DNA from: Desulfosarcina widdelii
GTDB taxonomy: Bacteria; Desulfobacterota; Desulfobacteria; Desulfobacterales; Desulfosarcinaceae
DNA: 64,000 nucleotides
Assembly: GCF_009688965.1 (NCBI RefSeq)
Contig: NZ_AP021875.1
Coordinates: forward strand, 3,658,001 to 3,722,000
Direction: 5' to 3'
Shown here one piece after another: positions 1 to 8,430 of the stretch. Both the position numbers and the translations under genes were made by a program. Numbering within the stretch: the stretch's first letter is position 1; each line of letters begins with the position of its first letter. The notes beneath the pieces are model-generated. The model saw only the letters and a program-made list of their open reading frames with translations, made no database searches and had not been told where the DNA came from.

Positions 1-554
1 GCTGTTGTTAGAAAATGGACATCGCTTTGACTGTTTGACAGTTAATCTTTACGAGTTGATCCTATAAAAGGAGGCAGGCCATGTTGAAAGCATCAAAAAC
101 AAAGGCAAAACGATGTTGTGCCCGGGAGCATGAACAATTGGTCCACAAACTCGGCTCCTGTGAAATCGTATCCAATACTGCCGGTGAGCGGCATAGCTGT
201 TATCGGAGGGAGTCCAAAAATAGCGGTGCCAGGGCCAAAGCATGCATGGCAGAAGGTGTCCATTGAAATCGCTCAACCCGATCACGGACAGCGCGACCAT
301 TTGCTGTCGGAGAAGGAATAATATGGCCCGCTTTTACAGCCATCTATTTCGAATTCAGCGACTTTCCTCGATGAATGGTTCAAGGGATTCCTCCTTGCTT
401 ACCAAGCCCGATTGAGTATTGCCGATTGGCGGCGACCACCCATATTGGATATGGATAGCATTACAGTTTGGCCATCAGGTGAAAGCAACACTCGCCGCAT
501 AAGGGTATGTTGTCCATAAATGATGGCCGTTCAGTTTTATCATAAGGAGAGATC
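1..554. other. Window edge and leader with no convincing gene
   Basis: No recognisable protein is encoded here. A strong Shine-Dalgarno-like AGGAGG precedes an ATG at 81 that opens a 61-residue frame ending at 266. Its translation is Arg/Cys-rich and unlike any family I know, and a second overlapping frame (118-321) is equally open, so either could be the remnant of a decayed small gene. The remainder up to 554 looks non-coding. The segment ends with AAGGAGA placed 4 nt before the cupin start. Confidence 0.4.
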
Positions 555-1049
555 ATGCAAGCAAAGTCCGCAATTCCTGCATCTTCCGGCGTCTCGCAAG
601 AACGTTTCGATTTCGGGGGCTTGGGCGTTAACTGGAAAATCAGCGGCCACATTACAGATAGCCGGTTTTCCGTTGTACATCATCCCATGGCGCCTCACGC
701 GCTGGCAGCGCCGCTGCACCGGCATCATAACGAAGACGAATACTCCTACGTTATTGAAGGCAGGCTCGGTGCTTTGCTGGGAGAAGAGGTTGTCATCGCC
801 GAAACCGGAGCATGGGTGATCAAACCCAGGAATCAATGGCATACCTTCTGGAATGCCGGAGAGACGCCCTGTGAAATCATCGAAATCATTTCACCCGCCG
901 GTTTCGAAAATTATTTTCGTGAGGTGGCGGCCTCCTGGGGCGACATGGGGCGTTTTAAACTGACAAATGCCAAATACGCTCTCGACATGAATTTCGACAG
1001 CGTGCCAGTACTTTGCGAGCGTTTTGGTCTGACATTTCCCACCCTGTAA
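555..1049 (+). CDS. Cupin-domain protein
   Basis: A 164-residue single-domain cupin. The first conserved cupin motif is visible as the His cluster RHHNEDEYSYVIEG around residues 55-68, and the second as KPRNQWHTFWN around 94-104. The histidines and the glutamate are the expected metal ligands of a small beta-barrel enzyme or sensor. AAGGAGA lies 4 nt before the ATG, which fixes the start. The next gene, an FAD-linked oxidase, starts only 14 bp after the stop, so the two are probably co-transcribed and may act on the same small organic substrate. The substrate cannot be read from sequence. Cupin membership is firm; the exact function is unknown. Confidence 0.85.
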   Translation: MQAKSAIPASSGVSQERFDFGGLGVNWKISGHITDSRFSVVHHPMAPHALAAPLHRHHNEDEYSYVIEGRLGALLGEEVVIAETGAWVIKPRNQWHTFWNAGETPCEIIEIISPAGFENYFREVAASWGDMGRFKLTNAKYALDMNFDSVPVLCERFGLTFPTL

Positions 1050-1063
1050 TCAAGGAAACCATC

Positions 1064-2467
1064 ATGGATTCAATTAAAATAGATAACGATCGGTTAATAA
1101 AATTTAGAGAAACCTTCAAAGGTGCGGTGATCGGTCCTTCCGATTCACTCTACGAGCAAGCCCGCAGGGTATGGAACCACATGATCGACAGACGACCGGC
1201 GCTCATCGCCCAATGCTCGGACACACTGGATGTGGTGCGAGCCGTGAAGTTTGCCGAAGAAAACGATCTGCCTGTTGCCGTGAGAGGCGGCGGTCACAAT
1301 GTGGCCGGCTATGCAGTATGCGACAACGGAATGGTTATCGACATGTCACCCATGCGCGATGTGACGGTCGATCCGGAAAGCCGATCGGTACGAGTCGGTG
1401 CCGGTGCCCGTTGGGCGGATGTGGATCAGGCCACTCAGCCCTACGGTTTGGCAACTCCCGGTGGCGAGGTGTCGGAAACCGGCATCGCCGGCCTGACTCT
1501 TGGTGGAGGCGTGGGGTATCTGCGGCGCAAACATGGTCTGAGTTGCGACAATCTTCTTTCGGTTGACATGGTTACCTCCGATGGTCTGACAATTACGGCG
1601 AACGAAAACGAGAATGCCGACCTTTTCTGGGCAATCCGTGGCGGTGGCGGTAACTTTGGCGTGGTAACGGAGTTTGAATATCGTCTTCATCCCGTCGGAC
1701 CGGAAGTGATGACATTGAACACCTTTTACCCCATCGAGGCGGCAGAATATGTCTTTTCAGCATGGCTGAAGTTCACGCGTTCGGCCCCCGACGAAGCGAC
1801 GACGGCTTTTGCCATATGGCAGATCCCCGAGGACCCGGATCTCCCGGAAGCGCTTCACGGCAAGCCGGTTTGCCTTTTTGACGGCATGTATGCAGGATCG
1901 CCCGATACCGGTGAAGAAATTTTCCGACCACTGAGAGAGCTCGACGGCGCCCTTCTGGATTTGAGCGGGCGTGTCCCTTATCTCGAAGCGCAGCGTGCCT
2001 TTGACGCATTCTTTCCCGACGGAGGACTCTACTACTGGAAATCTCTTTTTATGGACACCATCAGCGGCAAAGCCAACGAAACCATCGTGGCGGGTGCCGC
2101 AACGCGTCCCAATCCAGCCATTCTGGTCATCCTCCGCCACCTGGGTGGTGCGATCAGTCGAACCAGCAGCGAGGCAACCGCATTCAGCAACCGTCAGGCG
2201 GAGTTCATGCTCAGCATCGATGGCGGCTGGACCGATCCCGATGAATCCGAACGCAACATTGCCTGGATTCGGCAATTCTGGGATACCGTGCGACCGTTTT
2301 CCAACGGTGGCATGTACCTCAATTTTCCGGGATTCGATAATGGAAATGACGTTCGCTGGCAAACCAGCCATGGTCCCAACTACGACCGTTTGGCGAGCAT
2401 AAAGGGCAAGTACGATCCTTACAACCGTTTTCGGTTTAATCAGAACATCAAACCGGTATCAATCTAG
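1064..2467 (+). CDS. FAD-binding oxidoreductase, BBE (berberine bridge enzyme-like) family
   Basis: A 467-residue flavoprotein of the VAO/PCMH superfamily. The FAD-binding domain fills roughly residues 40-200. It contains the RGGGHNVAGYAV segment, in which the His normally carries a covalent 8-alpha-FAD bond, and the GGGVGYLRRKHGLSCDN and GGGGNFGVVTEF motifs. The BBE C-terminal signature appears near the end as YLNFPGF and then YDPYNRFRFNQNI. The ATG at 1064 is preferred over an upstream ATG inside the cupin gene because AAGGA sits 7 nt before it. Such enzymes oxidise alcohols, sugars or alkaloid-like compounds, usually with oxygen, which is notable in a genome that otherwise looks anaerobic. 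Substrate unknown. Confidence 0.9.
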   Translation: MDSIKIDNDRLIKFRETFKGAVIGPSDSLYEQARRVWNHMIDRRPALIAQCSDTLDVVRAVKFAEENDLPVAVRGGGHNVAGYAVCDNGMVIDMSPMRDVTVDPESRSVRVGAGARWADVDQATQPYGLATPGGEVSETGIAGLTLGGGVGYLRRKHGLSCDNLLSVDMVTSDGLTITANENENADLFWAIRGGGGNFGVVTEFEYRLHPVGPEVMTLNTFYPIEAAEYVFSAWLKFTRSAPDEATTAFAIWQIPEDPDLPEALHGKPVCLFDGMYAGSPDTGEEIFRPLRELDGALLDLSGRVPYLEAQRAFDAFFPDGGLYYWKSLFMDTISGKANETIVAGAATRPNPAILVILRHLGGAISRTSSEATAFSNRQAEFMLSIDGGWTDPDESERNIAWIRQFWDTVRPFSNGGMYLNFPGFDNGNDVRWQTSHGPNYDRLASIKGKYDPYNRFRFNQNIKPVSI

Positions 2468-2535
2468 CGTTACCGAATTCCCGGTCCTTGCATCTGCTTC
2501 GGCATGGCATTTTTACTCTTACCGGCTGATCCCAA

Positions 2536-3858
2536 ATGGAATCAATTGTAACGAGATACGCGAGAAAAGATGATATCAGCATTGCCTACCAAGTGTTTGG
2601 CGGGAGCAATATCGATCTCGTTTTTGTTCCAGGGTTTATCTCCCATATCGACAACTATTGGGATGAGCCGAACCTTGCACGTTGGCTGCGACGGTTGGGA
2701 AGCTTTTTTCGGGTTCTCATGTTCGACAAGCAGGGAACCGGGCTTTCGGATCGGAATGGGAAGCTTCCAGGCATGGATGAACGCATGGACGACGTCCGCA
2801 CAGTGATGGATGCTCAGGGGATTGAGAAAGCATCTTTATTTGGCATATCTGAAGGCGGCTCATTGGCAACCCTGTTCGCTGCCCACCACCCTGACCGAAC
2901 ACAGGCATTGATTCTCTATGGAGCATTCGCCCAGTTCACCTCCTGGTTCCCAACGGAAGAAGCGCTCAAGGGACTTTTCGATTATATCGACAACGGATGG
3001 GGGAGCGGTGAAAGTCTGCCGATGTTCGCCCCAACGATGAAAGACGATTTAGCGTTCAAACAATGGTGGGGCAAATTCGAAAAGCTCGGTGGCAGCCCGG
3101 GTGCCGTCAAGGCACTGATGCGCATGAACAGTCAGATTGATATCACCGATATCTTGCAGTCGGTGAATGTCCCGACTTTGGTCATCCATCGAAAAAACGA
3201 TGTGACCGTCAGTAGCAAAGGCGGGCGTTTGCTTGCCGAACGAATCCCGAATGCCAGGTATCTCGAACTGTCAGGGATCGATCATCTCCCGATGGTCGGA
3301 GAAAATTCTGATCGGATCATCGATGAAATTGCGAATTTTCTAACCGGAAAATGGCAGCCTGCCGAGACGGAAAGAATTTTGGCTACTGTTCTTTTCACAG
3401 ACATTGTGAATTCGACCCGTTTAGCAGCAGAAATCGGAGATCGTCAGTGGCGGGATATTCTTGAACACCATCAAACCATTGTTCGCAGGGAATTGGATCG
3501 CTTTCGAGGCAATGAAATCGACACAGCGGGTGATGGTTTTTTCGCCACTTTTGACGGACCTGCACGTGCCATCCACTGCGCGCGTGCGATTCGGGATGTC
3601 GTTTCGGGTTCAGGTATTCAAATGCGAGCCGGGCTGCACACGGGTGAATGTGAAATGATTGGTGGCAAAGTCGGTGGTATTGCCGTGCATATCGGTTCCC
3701 GGGTGATGCATGAAGCAAACCCAAGTGAAATTCTTGTTTCCAGCACCGTTAAGGATCTGGTGGCAGGATCGGGCCTTTCCTTTCATAACCGTGGAAAATA
3801 TATACTGAAAGGCATTCCCGACAAATGGCGCCTTTTTACAGTTGAATCTAACGTTTAG
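2536..3858 (+). CDS. Alpha/beta-hydrolase fused to a class III nucleotidyl cyclase domain
   Basis: A 440-residue two-domain protein. Residues about 1-270 form an alpha/beta hydrolase with the nucleophile elbow GISEGGS, an acid candidate in the HRKNDVTV region and a His in GIDHLPMVGE. Residues about 280-440 form a class III adenylate/guanylate cyclase domain. It has VLFTDIVNST and DTAGDGFFATF, which hold the two metal-binding Asp residues, and VHIGSRV in the transition-state region. No membrane segment is visible, so it should be soluble. The architecture is known from actinobacteria and some proteobacteria and may make cAMP in response to a small hydrophobic ligand or ester. No strong ribosome-binding site precedes the ATG. 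The domain calls are firm; the signal is unknown. Confidence 0.9.
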   Translation: MESIVTRYARKDDISIAYQVFGGSNIDLVFVPGFISHIDNYWDEPNLARWLRRLGSFFRVLMFDKQGTGLSDRNGKLPGMDERMDDVRTVMDAQGIEKASLFGISEGGSLATLFAAHHPDRTQALILYGAFAQFTSWFPTEEALKGLFDYIDNGWGSGESLPMFAPTMKDDLAFKQWWGKFEKLGGSPGAVKALMRMNSQIDITDILQSVNVPTLVIHRKNDVTVSSKGGRLLAERIPNARYLELSGIDHLPMVGENSDRIIDEIANFLTGKWQPAETERILATVLFTDIVNSTRLAAEIGDRQWRDILEHHQTIVRRELDRFRGNEIDTAGDGFFATFDGPARAIHCARAIRDVVSGSGIQMRAGLHTGECEMIGGKVGGIAVHIGSRVMHEANPSEILVSSTVKDLVAGSGLSFHNRGKYILKGIPDKWRLFTVESNV

Positions 3859-3925
3859 TTCCCCCTGGCGACCACATACAGATTTCGCTGCGGGGCATCA
3901 TAACCGTCCAACCGATGAGGCGACC

Positions 3926-4165
3926 TTATTTTTTCCCAATGCACGCATCGTCGGTGCAGGCCTTTTTGCCCCCCACCGAAATCGTTGTGACCTGGCGTTT
4001 TCTTCTCTTGTCCGCTTGCGGTTCCGTCAACTGCGCCTGTTTGGTTTGCGGGCCTGCGACTTTTCCGATACAGGCCTCATCTTCGCAGACTACTTTGTCG
4101 GAGACGGTAATGGAGGAATGGGAATTTCGAGGTCTGGCTTTTTTATTTAGGGGTTTTCTGTTCAT
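3926..4165 (-). CDS. Small protein with two CxDxACIGK repeats
   Basis: A 79-residue, highly basic, probably soluble protein. It has two copies of a short motif: VVCEDEACIGK near residues 26-36 and KACTDDACIGKK at the very C-terminus. Each copy has a Cys-x4-Cys pair surrounded by acidic residues, suggesting metal or redox chemistry. A textbook AAGGAGG lies 6 nt upstream of the ATG at 4165; a GTG one codon earlier is a less likely start. The gene stands alone between the cyclase fusion (plus strand) and the VOC/cupin pair (minus strand). I do not recognise the family and the function is unknown. The ribosome-binding site and internal repeat make it a credible gene despite its size. Confidence 0.65.
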   Translation of the reverse strand: MNRKPLNKKARPRNSHSSITVSDKVVCEDEACIGKVAGPQTKQAQLTEPQADKRRKRQVTTISVGGKKACTDDACIGKK

Positions 4166-4250
4166 CACGAACCTCCTTGGCTTTTCCGTTGCTGGCTATG
4201 AAACCCTGCAGCGGCCAGTTGGCATGCGCGCTAAAAAATGATCTTGTATA

Positions 4251-4619
4251 TTAACCGGGGCTCCAGAATTCGATGCGGTTGCCCTCCGGATCAGACAGGT
4301 AAAACACATCGGCTCCCATCACTTGAGCACGGATCGCCGTCGGTACCAATCCGTCTTCGAGAAAGGCGCGATGGGCGGCTTGCAGATCGTCGATCCGAAA
4401 CGACAAGGTGACGCCTTTTCCATTCCCGCTCGCCATCGTTGTTCGGGATTGGTCCGCGACGCTTAAATATGCGGTTGGGGTCAGACGAAACTCAACGAAC
4501 CAATCGTTTCGAAAAGCAACCTCAAACCCGAGATGATCACGATAAAAGGCCACGGATTCCTTCCAGCGCCTGACGTAAAGAATCGTGTTCGCCCTATTGA
4601 CGGCCGAAGGCAAGGTCAT
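4251..4619 (-). CDS. VOC-superfamily (glyoxalase/bleomycin-resistance-like) protein
   Basis: A 122-residue protein with the paired beta-alpha-beta-beta-beta fold of the vicinal oxygen chelate superfamily. The N-terminal half carries NTILYVRRWKESVAFYRDHLGFEVAF. The C-terminal half ends in the typical FYLSDPEGNRIEFWSPG, in which the Glu is a common metal ligand. The start lies 3 nt after the stop of the cupin gene, so the two form a tight operon. Members of this family act on methylglyoxal, aromatic diols or as drug-binding proteins, and the sequence does not decide between these. Confident at the superfamily level only. Confidence 0.85.
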   Translation of the reverse strand: MTLPSAVNRANTILYVRRWKESVAFYRDHLGFEVAFRNDWFVEFRLTPTAYLSVADQSRTTMASGNGKGVTLSFRIDDLQAAHRAFLEDGLVPTAIRAQVMGADVFYLSDPEGNRIEFWSPG

Positions 4620-4622
4620 CGA

Positions 4623-4958
4623 TTACTCGCCCCGGATCATAACCAGCAGCATTTTAAACCGTTCCGTGGCATGCAGCGCATGGGCGATATTGGCCGGCAT
4701 GATCAGCATTTCACCGGCATTTACGATTTGGGGTTGGCCGCCAATCGTAATCTCCGCTTTTCCGTCCAGGATATGGACCACGGCGTCGAAAGGAGCGGTG
4801 TGTTCGCTGAGCCCCTGTCCCCGGTCGAAGGCAAACAGCGTGATGTTGCCGATTTCCTTCTTCATCAACGTTTTGCTCACGACAGATCCGTCAGCATAAT
4901 CTACATAGCATTCGAGATTAAAAGCCTTTCCTCTTGGCGTTTGATTCTGATTGGTCAT
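4623..4958 (-). CDS. Small cupin-fold protein
   Basis: A 111-residue one-domain cupin, first gene of a two-gene operon with the VOC protein. The barrel region runs roughly from residue 30 to 105. It includes HTAPFDAVVHILDGKAEITIGG and the second motif ending MLIMPANIAHALHA. The start at 4958 is chosen because AGGAGG stands 6 nt upstream; an upstream ATG would add 13 residues without a ribosome-binding site. Similar short cupins are often found beside glyoxalase-like or electron-transfer genes. The role is undetermined. Confidence 0.8.
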   Translation of the reverse strand: MTNQNQTPRGKAFNLECYVDYADGSVVSKTLMKKEIGNITLFAFDRGQGLSEHTAPFDAVVHILDGKAEITIGGQPQIVNAGEMLIMPANIAHALHATERFKMLLVMIRGE

Positions 4959-5294
4959 AATATGCCTCCTTTTTCTCTTCAGTGAAAATGCCACCATGGT
5001 CCAGTTATCGTAACATAATCCCTATCCTCGTTCAGCCAAGCAAAAACAAGCATGAAAAGCAAAGAACGCAGCAAACCTTATGCCGAATCGGGAATGCACC
5101 AGGAGTATTTCACACATACCGTCAGAAAGGAGATCGCCTGAATGCGAGATAAACGGGGGAAAGGTGACGGGAATATAATTCGAGATAAGTATGCATGCCG
5201 GCCTCCACTGCGGATCGGCAATGGAGGCCGACAAATTTACTAGCTGAATTTTGCATGAAAATCAAAAATGCTTTTAAAAGTATTATTTATTCAT
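4959..5294. other. Intergenic segment with a stem-loop
   Basis: No gene is apparent. A strong hairpin has arms GGCCTCCA (5200-5207) and TGGAGGCC (5222-5229), extendable by a few pairs. It lies just downstream of the cytochrome operon stop on the minus strand and could be its transcription terminator, although no clear U-tract follows. The rest is AT-rich and unremarkable. Confidence 0.4.
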
Positions 5295-6695
5295 CTATTT
5301 ATTGCCGAAAATCTTCGGCGGTCGGGTCGTGTCTCCGGTTGCATTGGGATACTTCGGATAGACATAAGCTTTCTTGTCGGTGGCGATCAGATGATCGGCC
5401 TCTTCCATGAATTCGTTGAAGCGGGCCTTGCATTCGTAAAATCCGTGCCACCAGGCATAGTCCGGAGCCATCATCATAACACCCATGCGCGCCCGCCGGC
5501 CCTCATGGTGCCACAGCTCGTAGAACTGCAGTTCCAGGTGCTCGTCAAAAAATTTGGTATTGTCCAGCAGGTTTTTGCCGTACAGATTGTCCAGCATGGC
5601 CTTGGCCGGCTTGAAGTACACTTCGTTATACTCCTCCACGGCCTTGTCAAAACCCTGGTAGAAGTCGTCGATCCATGAGTCGCCGTGACAGGCGCGGCAG
5701 ACATTTTTCATCTTCTCCCGTTCCACCTGCCAGTCGTTGCCCGCAGGAAAGGGTTTGAAGTCAGCGGGACGCACCGTAAGCGGAGCCTGGGTCTCCCAGG
5801 AGATACGCTCGGTGACGTCGTGGGTGCCCATGACCTTGCCGCTGCCGCTCATGTGACACGCGGCGCAGGTGGGTGCCCGGTAGTCGGTTCCCGGCGTCCA
5901 GGTGCCGGCCGCAGCCTTGAAATTGAACTCGTCGCCGAAGGCATTGTAGATGGTGCCGTGCTTGGACTCCTCGTAAATCTCGATCTGGGGATGGTCCGGC
6001 CCCAGGTGGCACGAATCGCAGGCCTCGGGCCGCCGGGCCTCGGAAACCGCAAAGCGGTGTCGGCTGTGGCAGGAGGTGCACGATCCCTTGCTGCCGTCCA
6101 TGTTCAGCCGCCCTACGCCCACGTTGGGCCAAGTGGTGGGATCAAGTTTGCCCTTGTCATCGATGGCCAGCACCGTCCCATGGCAGTGGTAGCATCCGGT
6201 TTTGCGTTCGTTGTCCGAGTTCATGCCCTTGTTCAGCCAGGGGTCCAGCTTCCACATGATCTCGATGGTGTTGGCATGCTTGCTTTTGCTGTACTGGATT
6301 ACCTCATCCGGATGGCAGCGGGAGCAGTCCTTGGGTGTCACAACGGTGGCGATGGGCACCTTGTACTTTTGCTCACCATAGGGAAGATCACTGCGGGCAT
6401 AGTACTTTTCGTGATCTTTGGCGACATCCTGATCCCCCGGCTGGGCCAGGTGGCAGTCCAGGCAGGTAATGTTGGCATTGGCGTGACGACTGTTCGCCCA
6501 GTCGCCGAACAGGCCGGGGTTGTTCTGCTTGTGGCACTCGATGCAGGCCATAGCCTCGGGCGGCATGCTGCGCTCAATTCTAAATTCCTTGACCTTGGCA
6601 TAATTCGGCTGCGCCCAAACGGTCCATTGAATGCCGAACAGCATCAGCACGGCAATCACGGCGCCCAACAGAACAGACAGCTTTCGTTGCCTCAT
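5295..6695 (-). CDS. hao-like: Octaheme c-type cytochrome of the hydroxylamine oxidoreductase (HAO) family
   Basis: A 466-residue periplasmic multiheme cytochrome. A signal peptide occupies residues 1-28 (hydrophobic stretch, AWA-Q cleavage site). Eight CxxCH motifs are visible, at about residues 51, 78, 124, 168, 206, 226, 277 and 333, with the spacing and order of HAO. The segment after the eighth heme is the alpha-helical HAO C-terminus. AAGGAGA precedes the ATG. It is paired with a NrfH/NapC-like gene 53 bp upstream. HAO homologues with such partners in anaerobes (epsilon-HAO type) are thought to reduce nitrite or hydroxylamine to ammonia rather than oxidise hydroxylamine. Whether the cross-linking Tyr of true HAO is present cannot be judged without an alignment. 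Confidence 0.92.
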   Translation of the reverse strand: MRQRKLSVLLGAVIAVLMLFGIQWTVWAQPNYAKVKEFRIERSMPPEAMACIECHKQNNPGLFGDWANSRHANANITCLDCHLAQPGDQDVAKDHEKYYARSDLPYGEQKYKVPIATVVTPKDCSRCHPDEVIQYSKSKHANTIEIMWKLDPWLNKGMNSDNERKTGCYHCHGTVLAIDDKGKLDPTTWPNVGVGRLNMDGSKGSCTSCHSRHRFAVSEARRPEACDSCHLGPDHPQIEIYEESKHGTIYNAFGDEFNFKAAAGTWTPGTDYRAPTCAACHMSGSGKVMGTHDVTERISWETQAPLTVRPADFKPFPAGNDWQVEREKMKNVCRACHGDSWIDDFYQGFDKAVEEYNEVYFKPAKAMLDNLYGKNLLDNTKFFDEHLELQFYELWHHEGRRARMGVMMMAPDYAWWHGFYECKARFNEFMEEADHLIATDKKAYVYPKYPNATGDTTRPPKIFGNK

Positions 6696-6748
6696 GGTAT
6701 CTCTCCTTTCGGTAAGAAATCATGCAGATATCTATGCAAAGGGGTTCC

Positions 6749-7312
6749 TTAAATTTTTCTCAGTCCTTTGGCCCGATACGGCACCTCCCGGTACTGTTTG
6801 TACATGACGGTCACCTGATCGTTGTGGACCAGGTCATAGTGGCAATCCACACATTTTTTCTCATAGCCCGGACGAGGGTAAAGAACGGTTTTGTGGGCAA
6901 GCATGGCGCCGCGTTTATCGGGCATGGCCAGCAGGTTGCGATGGCATTTCTGGCACTGGGCGTTGTCGAAGGAGGCGTATGCCGCTTCACGATTTTTTTG
7001 GCGGTCGTATTCGTCGATGGTGAAGTGCTTGATCACATCTTTGGCGCCGTGTAATGTTTTGGCAAAGAAAAAATCGAAGGTCTTGTGAGGAGCCGGCAGG
7101 TGGCAGTCCATGCAGTCGGCCACGAAGCCTTGTGGGTTATTCACATGCGTAGATGATCGCCAGGCCACCACCGCGGGTTTGATTTCATGGCAGGTAGCAC
7201 AAAAATCCGGGGTCGATGTTCTAACCATGGTGTAATAGGTCATGCTGAACAGCGGAAAGGCGATAATGATGCCGATACCGATAAAGATGGCTGCAATCAC
7301 GTACCGTTTCAT
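6749..7312 (-). CDS. NapC/NirT/NrfH-family tetraheme membrane cytochrome c
   Basis: A 187-residue membrane-anchored cytochrome. A single N-terminal transmembrane helix spans residues 4-25, followed by four heme-binding motifs: CATCH (38-42), CMDCH, CQKCH and CVDCH. This is the architecture of NrfH/CycX-type quinol dehydrogenases, which pass electrons from menaquinol to a periplasmic partner, here almost certainly the HAO-like cytochrome encoded next. The start at 7312 is chosen because GGGGG stands just upstream and the helix begins directly after the Met; a longer frame from 7363 adds 17 unlikely residues. First gene of the two-gene operon. Confidence 0.9.
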   Translation of the reverse strand: MKRYVIAAIFIGIGIIIAFPLFSMTYYTMVRTSTPDFCATCHEIKPAVVAWRSSTHVNNPQGFVADCMDCHLPAPHKTFDFFFAKTLHGAKDVIKHFTIDEYDRQKNREAAYASFDNAQCQKCHRNLLAMPDKRGAMLAHKTVLYPRPGYEKKCVDCHYDLVHNDQVTVMYKQYREVPYRAKGLRKI

Positions 7313-7803
7313 GGTGCCCCCATCAATCAATTTTTGTCGGGTTATCAAGGTCCACGTGGCCAACCTTGGAGAAACGCTTCCAGGCAGGTTTGGACTACAT
7401 ATCGAATAAAATGCCGATAGACGGCCGAGGGCACACTGCCAACGCTTGAGGGGACAGCAATGACACTCAGCCTGATGACGCCTTAGACACGGAAAGTTGA
7501 TAATGCCACTTGCGCGATCTGGTAATGCCGAGCGGTAGTCCTGGAAAGTTTTTTACTATCGAACAAGAAGATATGGATATAGATTTAATTAACACACAGT
7601 CCGAGGCACTTGTCAAATTCATTTTATTTGTAATTTCAATCAAATGCCCAATATTCTGTGCCAGACGTGCGCCAGACGTATGATAGATAATCGCATCAAA
7701 TTGGAAAAACTCAAGAACGCATCGAAACACATGCCAGGAAATTTTCAGAATGCCATTCTCTCAGGTAGAGATCGCCAAACCATTCATCAGGATCTGAACT
7801 CCC
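7313..7803. other. Intergenic region upstream of the cytochrome operon
   Basis: About 490 bp without a supportable gene. An 87-residue minus-strand frame (7467-7730) has no ribosome-binding site and no family resemblance. The segment must carry the promoter of the cytochrome pair and that of the divergent Cys-rich gene. A short direct repeat based on GTGCGCCAGACGTATG occurs near 7660-7682. I see no clear -24/-12 or Fnr-type site. Confidence 0.4.
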
Positions 7804-8316
7804 ATGTTTGACAACGGATCTTTCGTTCCCTCGAGCAACATTGGCCGGTGGCAGGAAGCCAACGCCTGCTTGGCAAAAACTATCGGCAACCACGGGCCGG
7901 CCTTAACCCACTGCCGCAGACAGGCCCGGCAAACCCGGCGCCTGCTGGAATCTCTCTTTCCCCTCATGGAAGACTTGTGCCGTCGGACATGCCCTGATTG
8001 CACGGACATCTGCTGCCGGCGGGCCTGGGTCTGGGCCGACTTCAGGGATCTTCTCTTTTTCCACCTGGCCGGCATTTCGGTCCCCGAACGGCAGCTTGTG
8101 AGTCGGCAGGGCGACCACTGCCGCTATGCCGGCCCCGCCGGCTGCCGGCTGGATCGCCTCCAGCGGCCTTTTGTCTGCACCTGGTACATCTGCCCGGCGC
8201 AAACCCGCCTGTTGGACAACCGACCGGGGGAAAAGCGCCACCTGGTGTCCGCGCTGGAGCAAATCAAAACGTTACGGAAACAGATGGAAGAGTCTTTCAT
8301 TCGGGTGGTGGTCTGA
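7804..8316 (+). CDS. Cysteine-rich hypothetical protein
   Basis: A 170-residue protein with a dozen or so cysteines, including CRRTCPDCTDICCRRAW (about residues 58-74), CRYAGPAGCRL and CTWYICPAQ further on. The spacing suggests a bound iron-sulfur cluster or zinc sites. There is no signal peptide and no transmembrane segment. The arrangement is reminiscent of the YkgJ-like CxxxCC family, but I cannot confirm membership. AGGA lies about 10 nt before the ATG. A 26-bp inverted repeat follows immediately after the stop. It is transcribed toward the radical SAM gene on the other strand, so the two are convergent. Function unknown. Confidence 0.7.
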   Translation: MFDNGSFVPSSNIGRWQEANACLAKTIGNHGPALTHCRRQARQTRRLLESLFPLMEDLCRRTCPDCTDICCRRAWVWADFRDLLFFHLAGISVPERQLVSRQGDHCRYAGPAGCRLDRLQRPFVCTWYICPAQTRLLDNRPGEKRHLVSALEQIKTLRKQMEESFIRVVV

Positions 8317-8322
8317 ATCTGA

Positions 8323-8430
8323 CGATAGTGTTTAAGATAATGTTTTTGACAAGGCCAGAGGTAGGAAGCTGTATAATCAATACCGCGACGACCGATAACA
8401 CAGCTCAAAAGCATTATCTTAACACTATCG
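8323..8430. repeat. Long imperfect inverted repeat between convergent genes
   Basis: Two arms of 26-27 bp are reverse complements apart from one inserted T and one substitution: 8323-8349 and 8405-8430. They are separated by 55 bp. Both arms contain GATAGTGTT next to AAGATAATG. It begins 6 bp after one stop codon and ends at the stop of the convergent radical SAM gene, so it may act as a bidirectional terminator. It could also be a small palindromic mobile remnant. Confidence 0.7.

Noticed and set aside
5685-6752. 355-codon plus-strand frame opposite the HAO-like cytochrome
   Set aside because: The opposite strand carries eight heme motifs and a signal peptide; this frame has none.
7467-7730. 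87-codon minus-strand frame
   Set aside because: No ribosome-binding site, no motif, low-quality composition; treated as non-coding.
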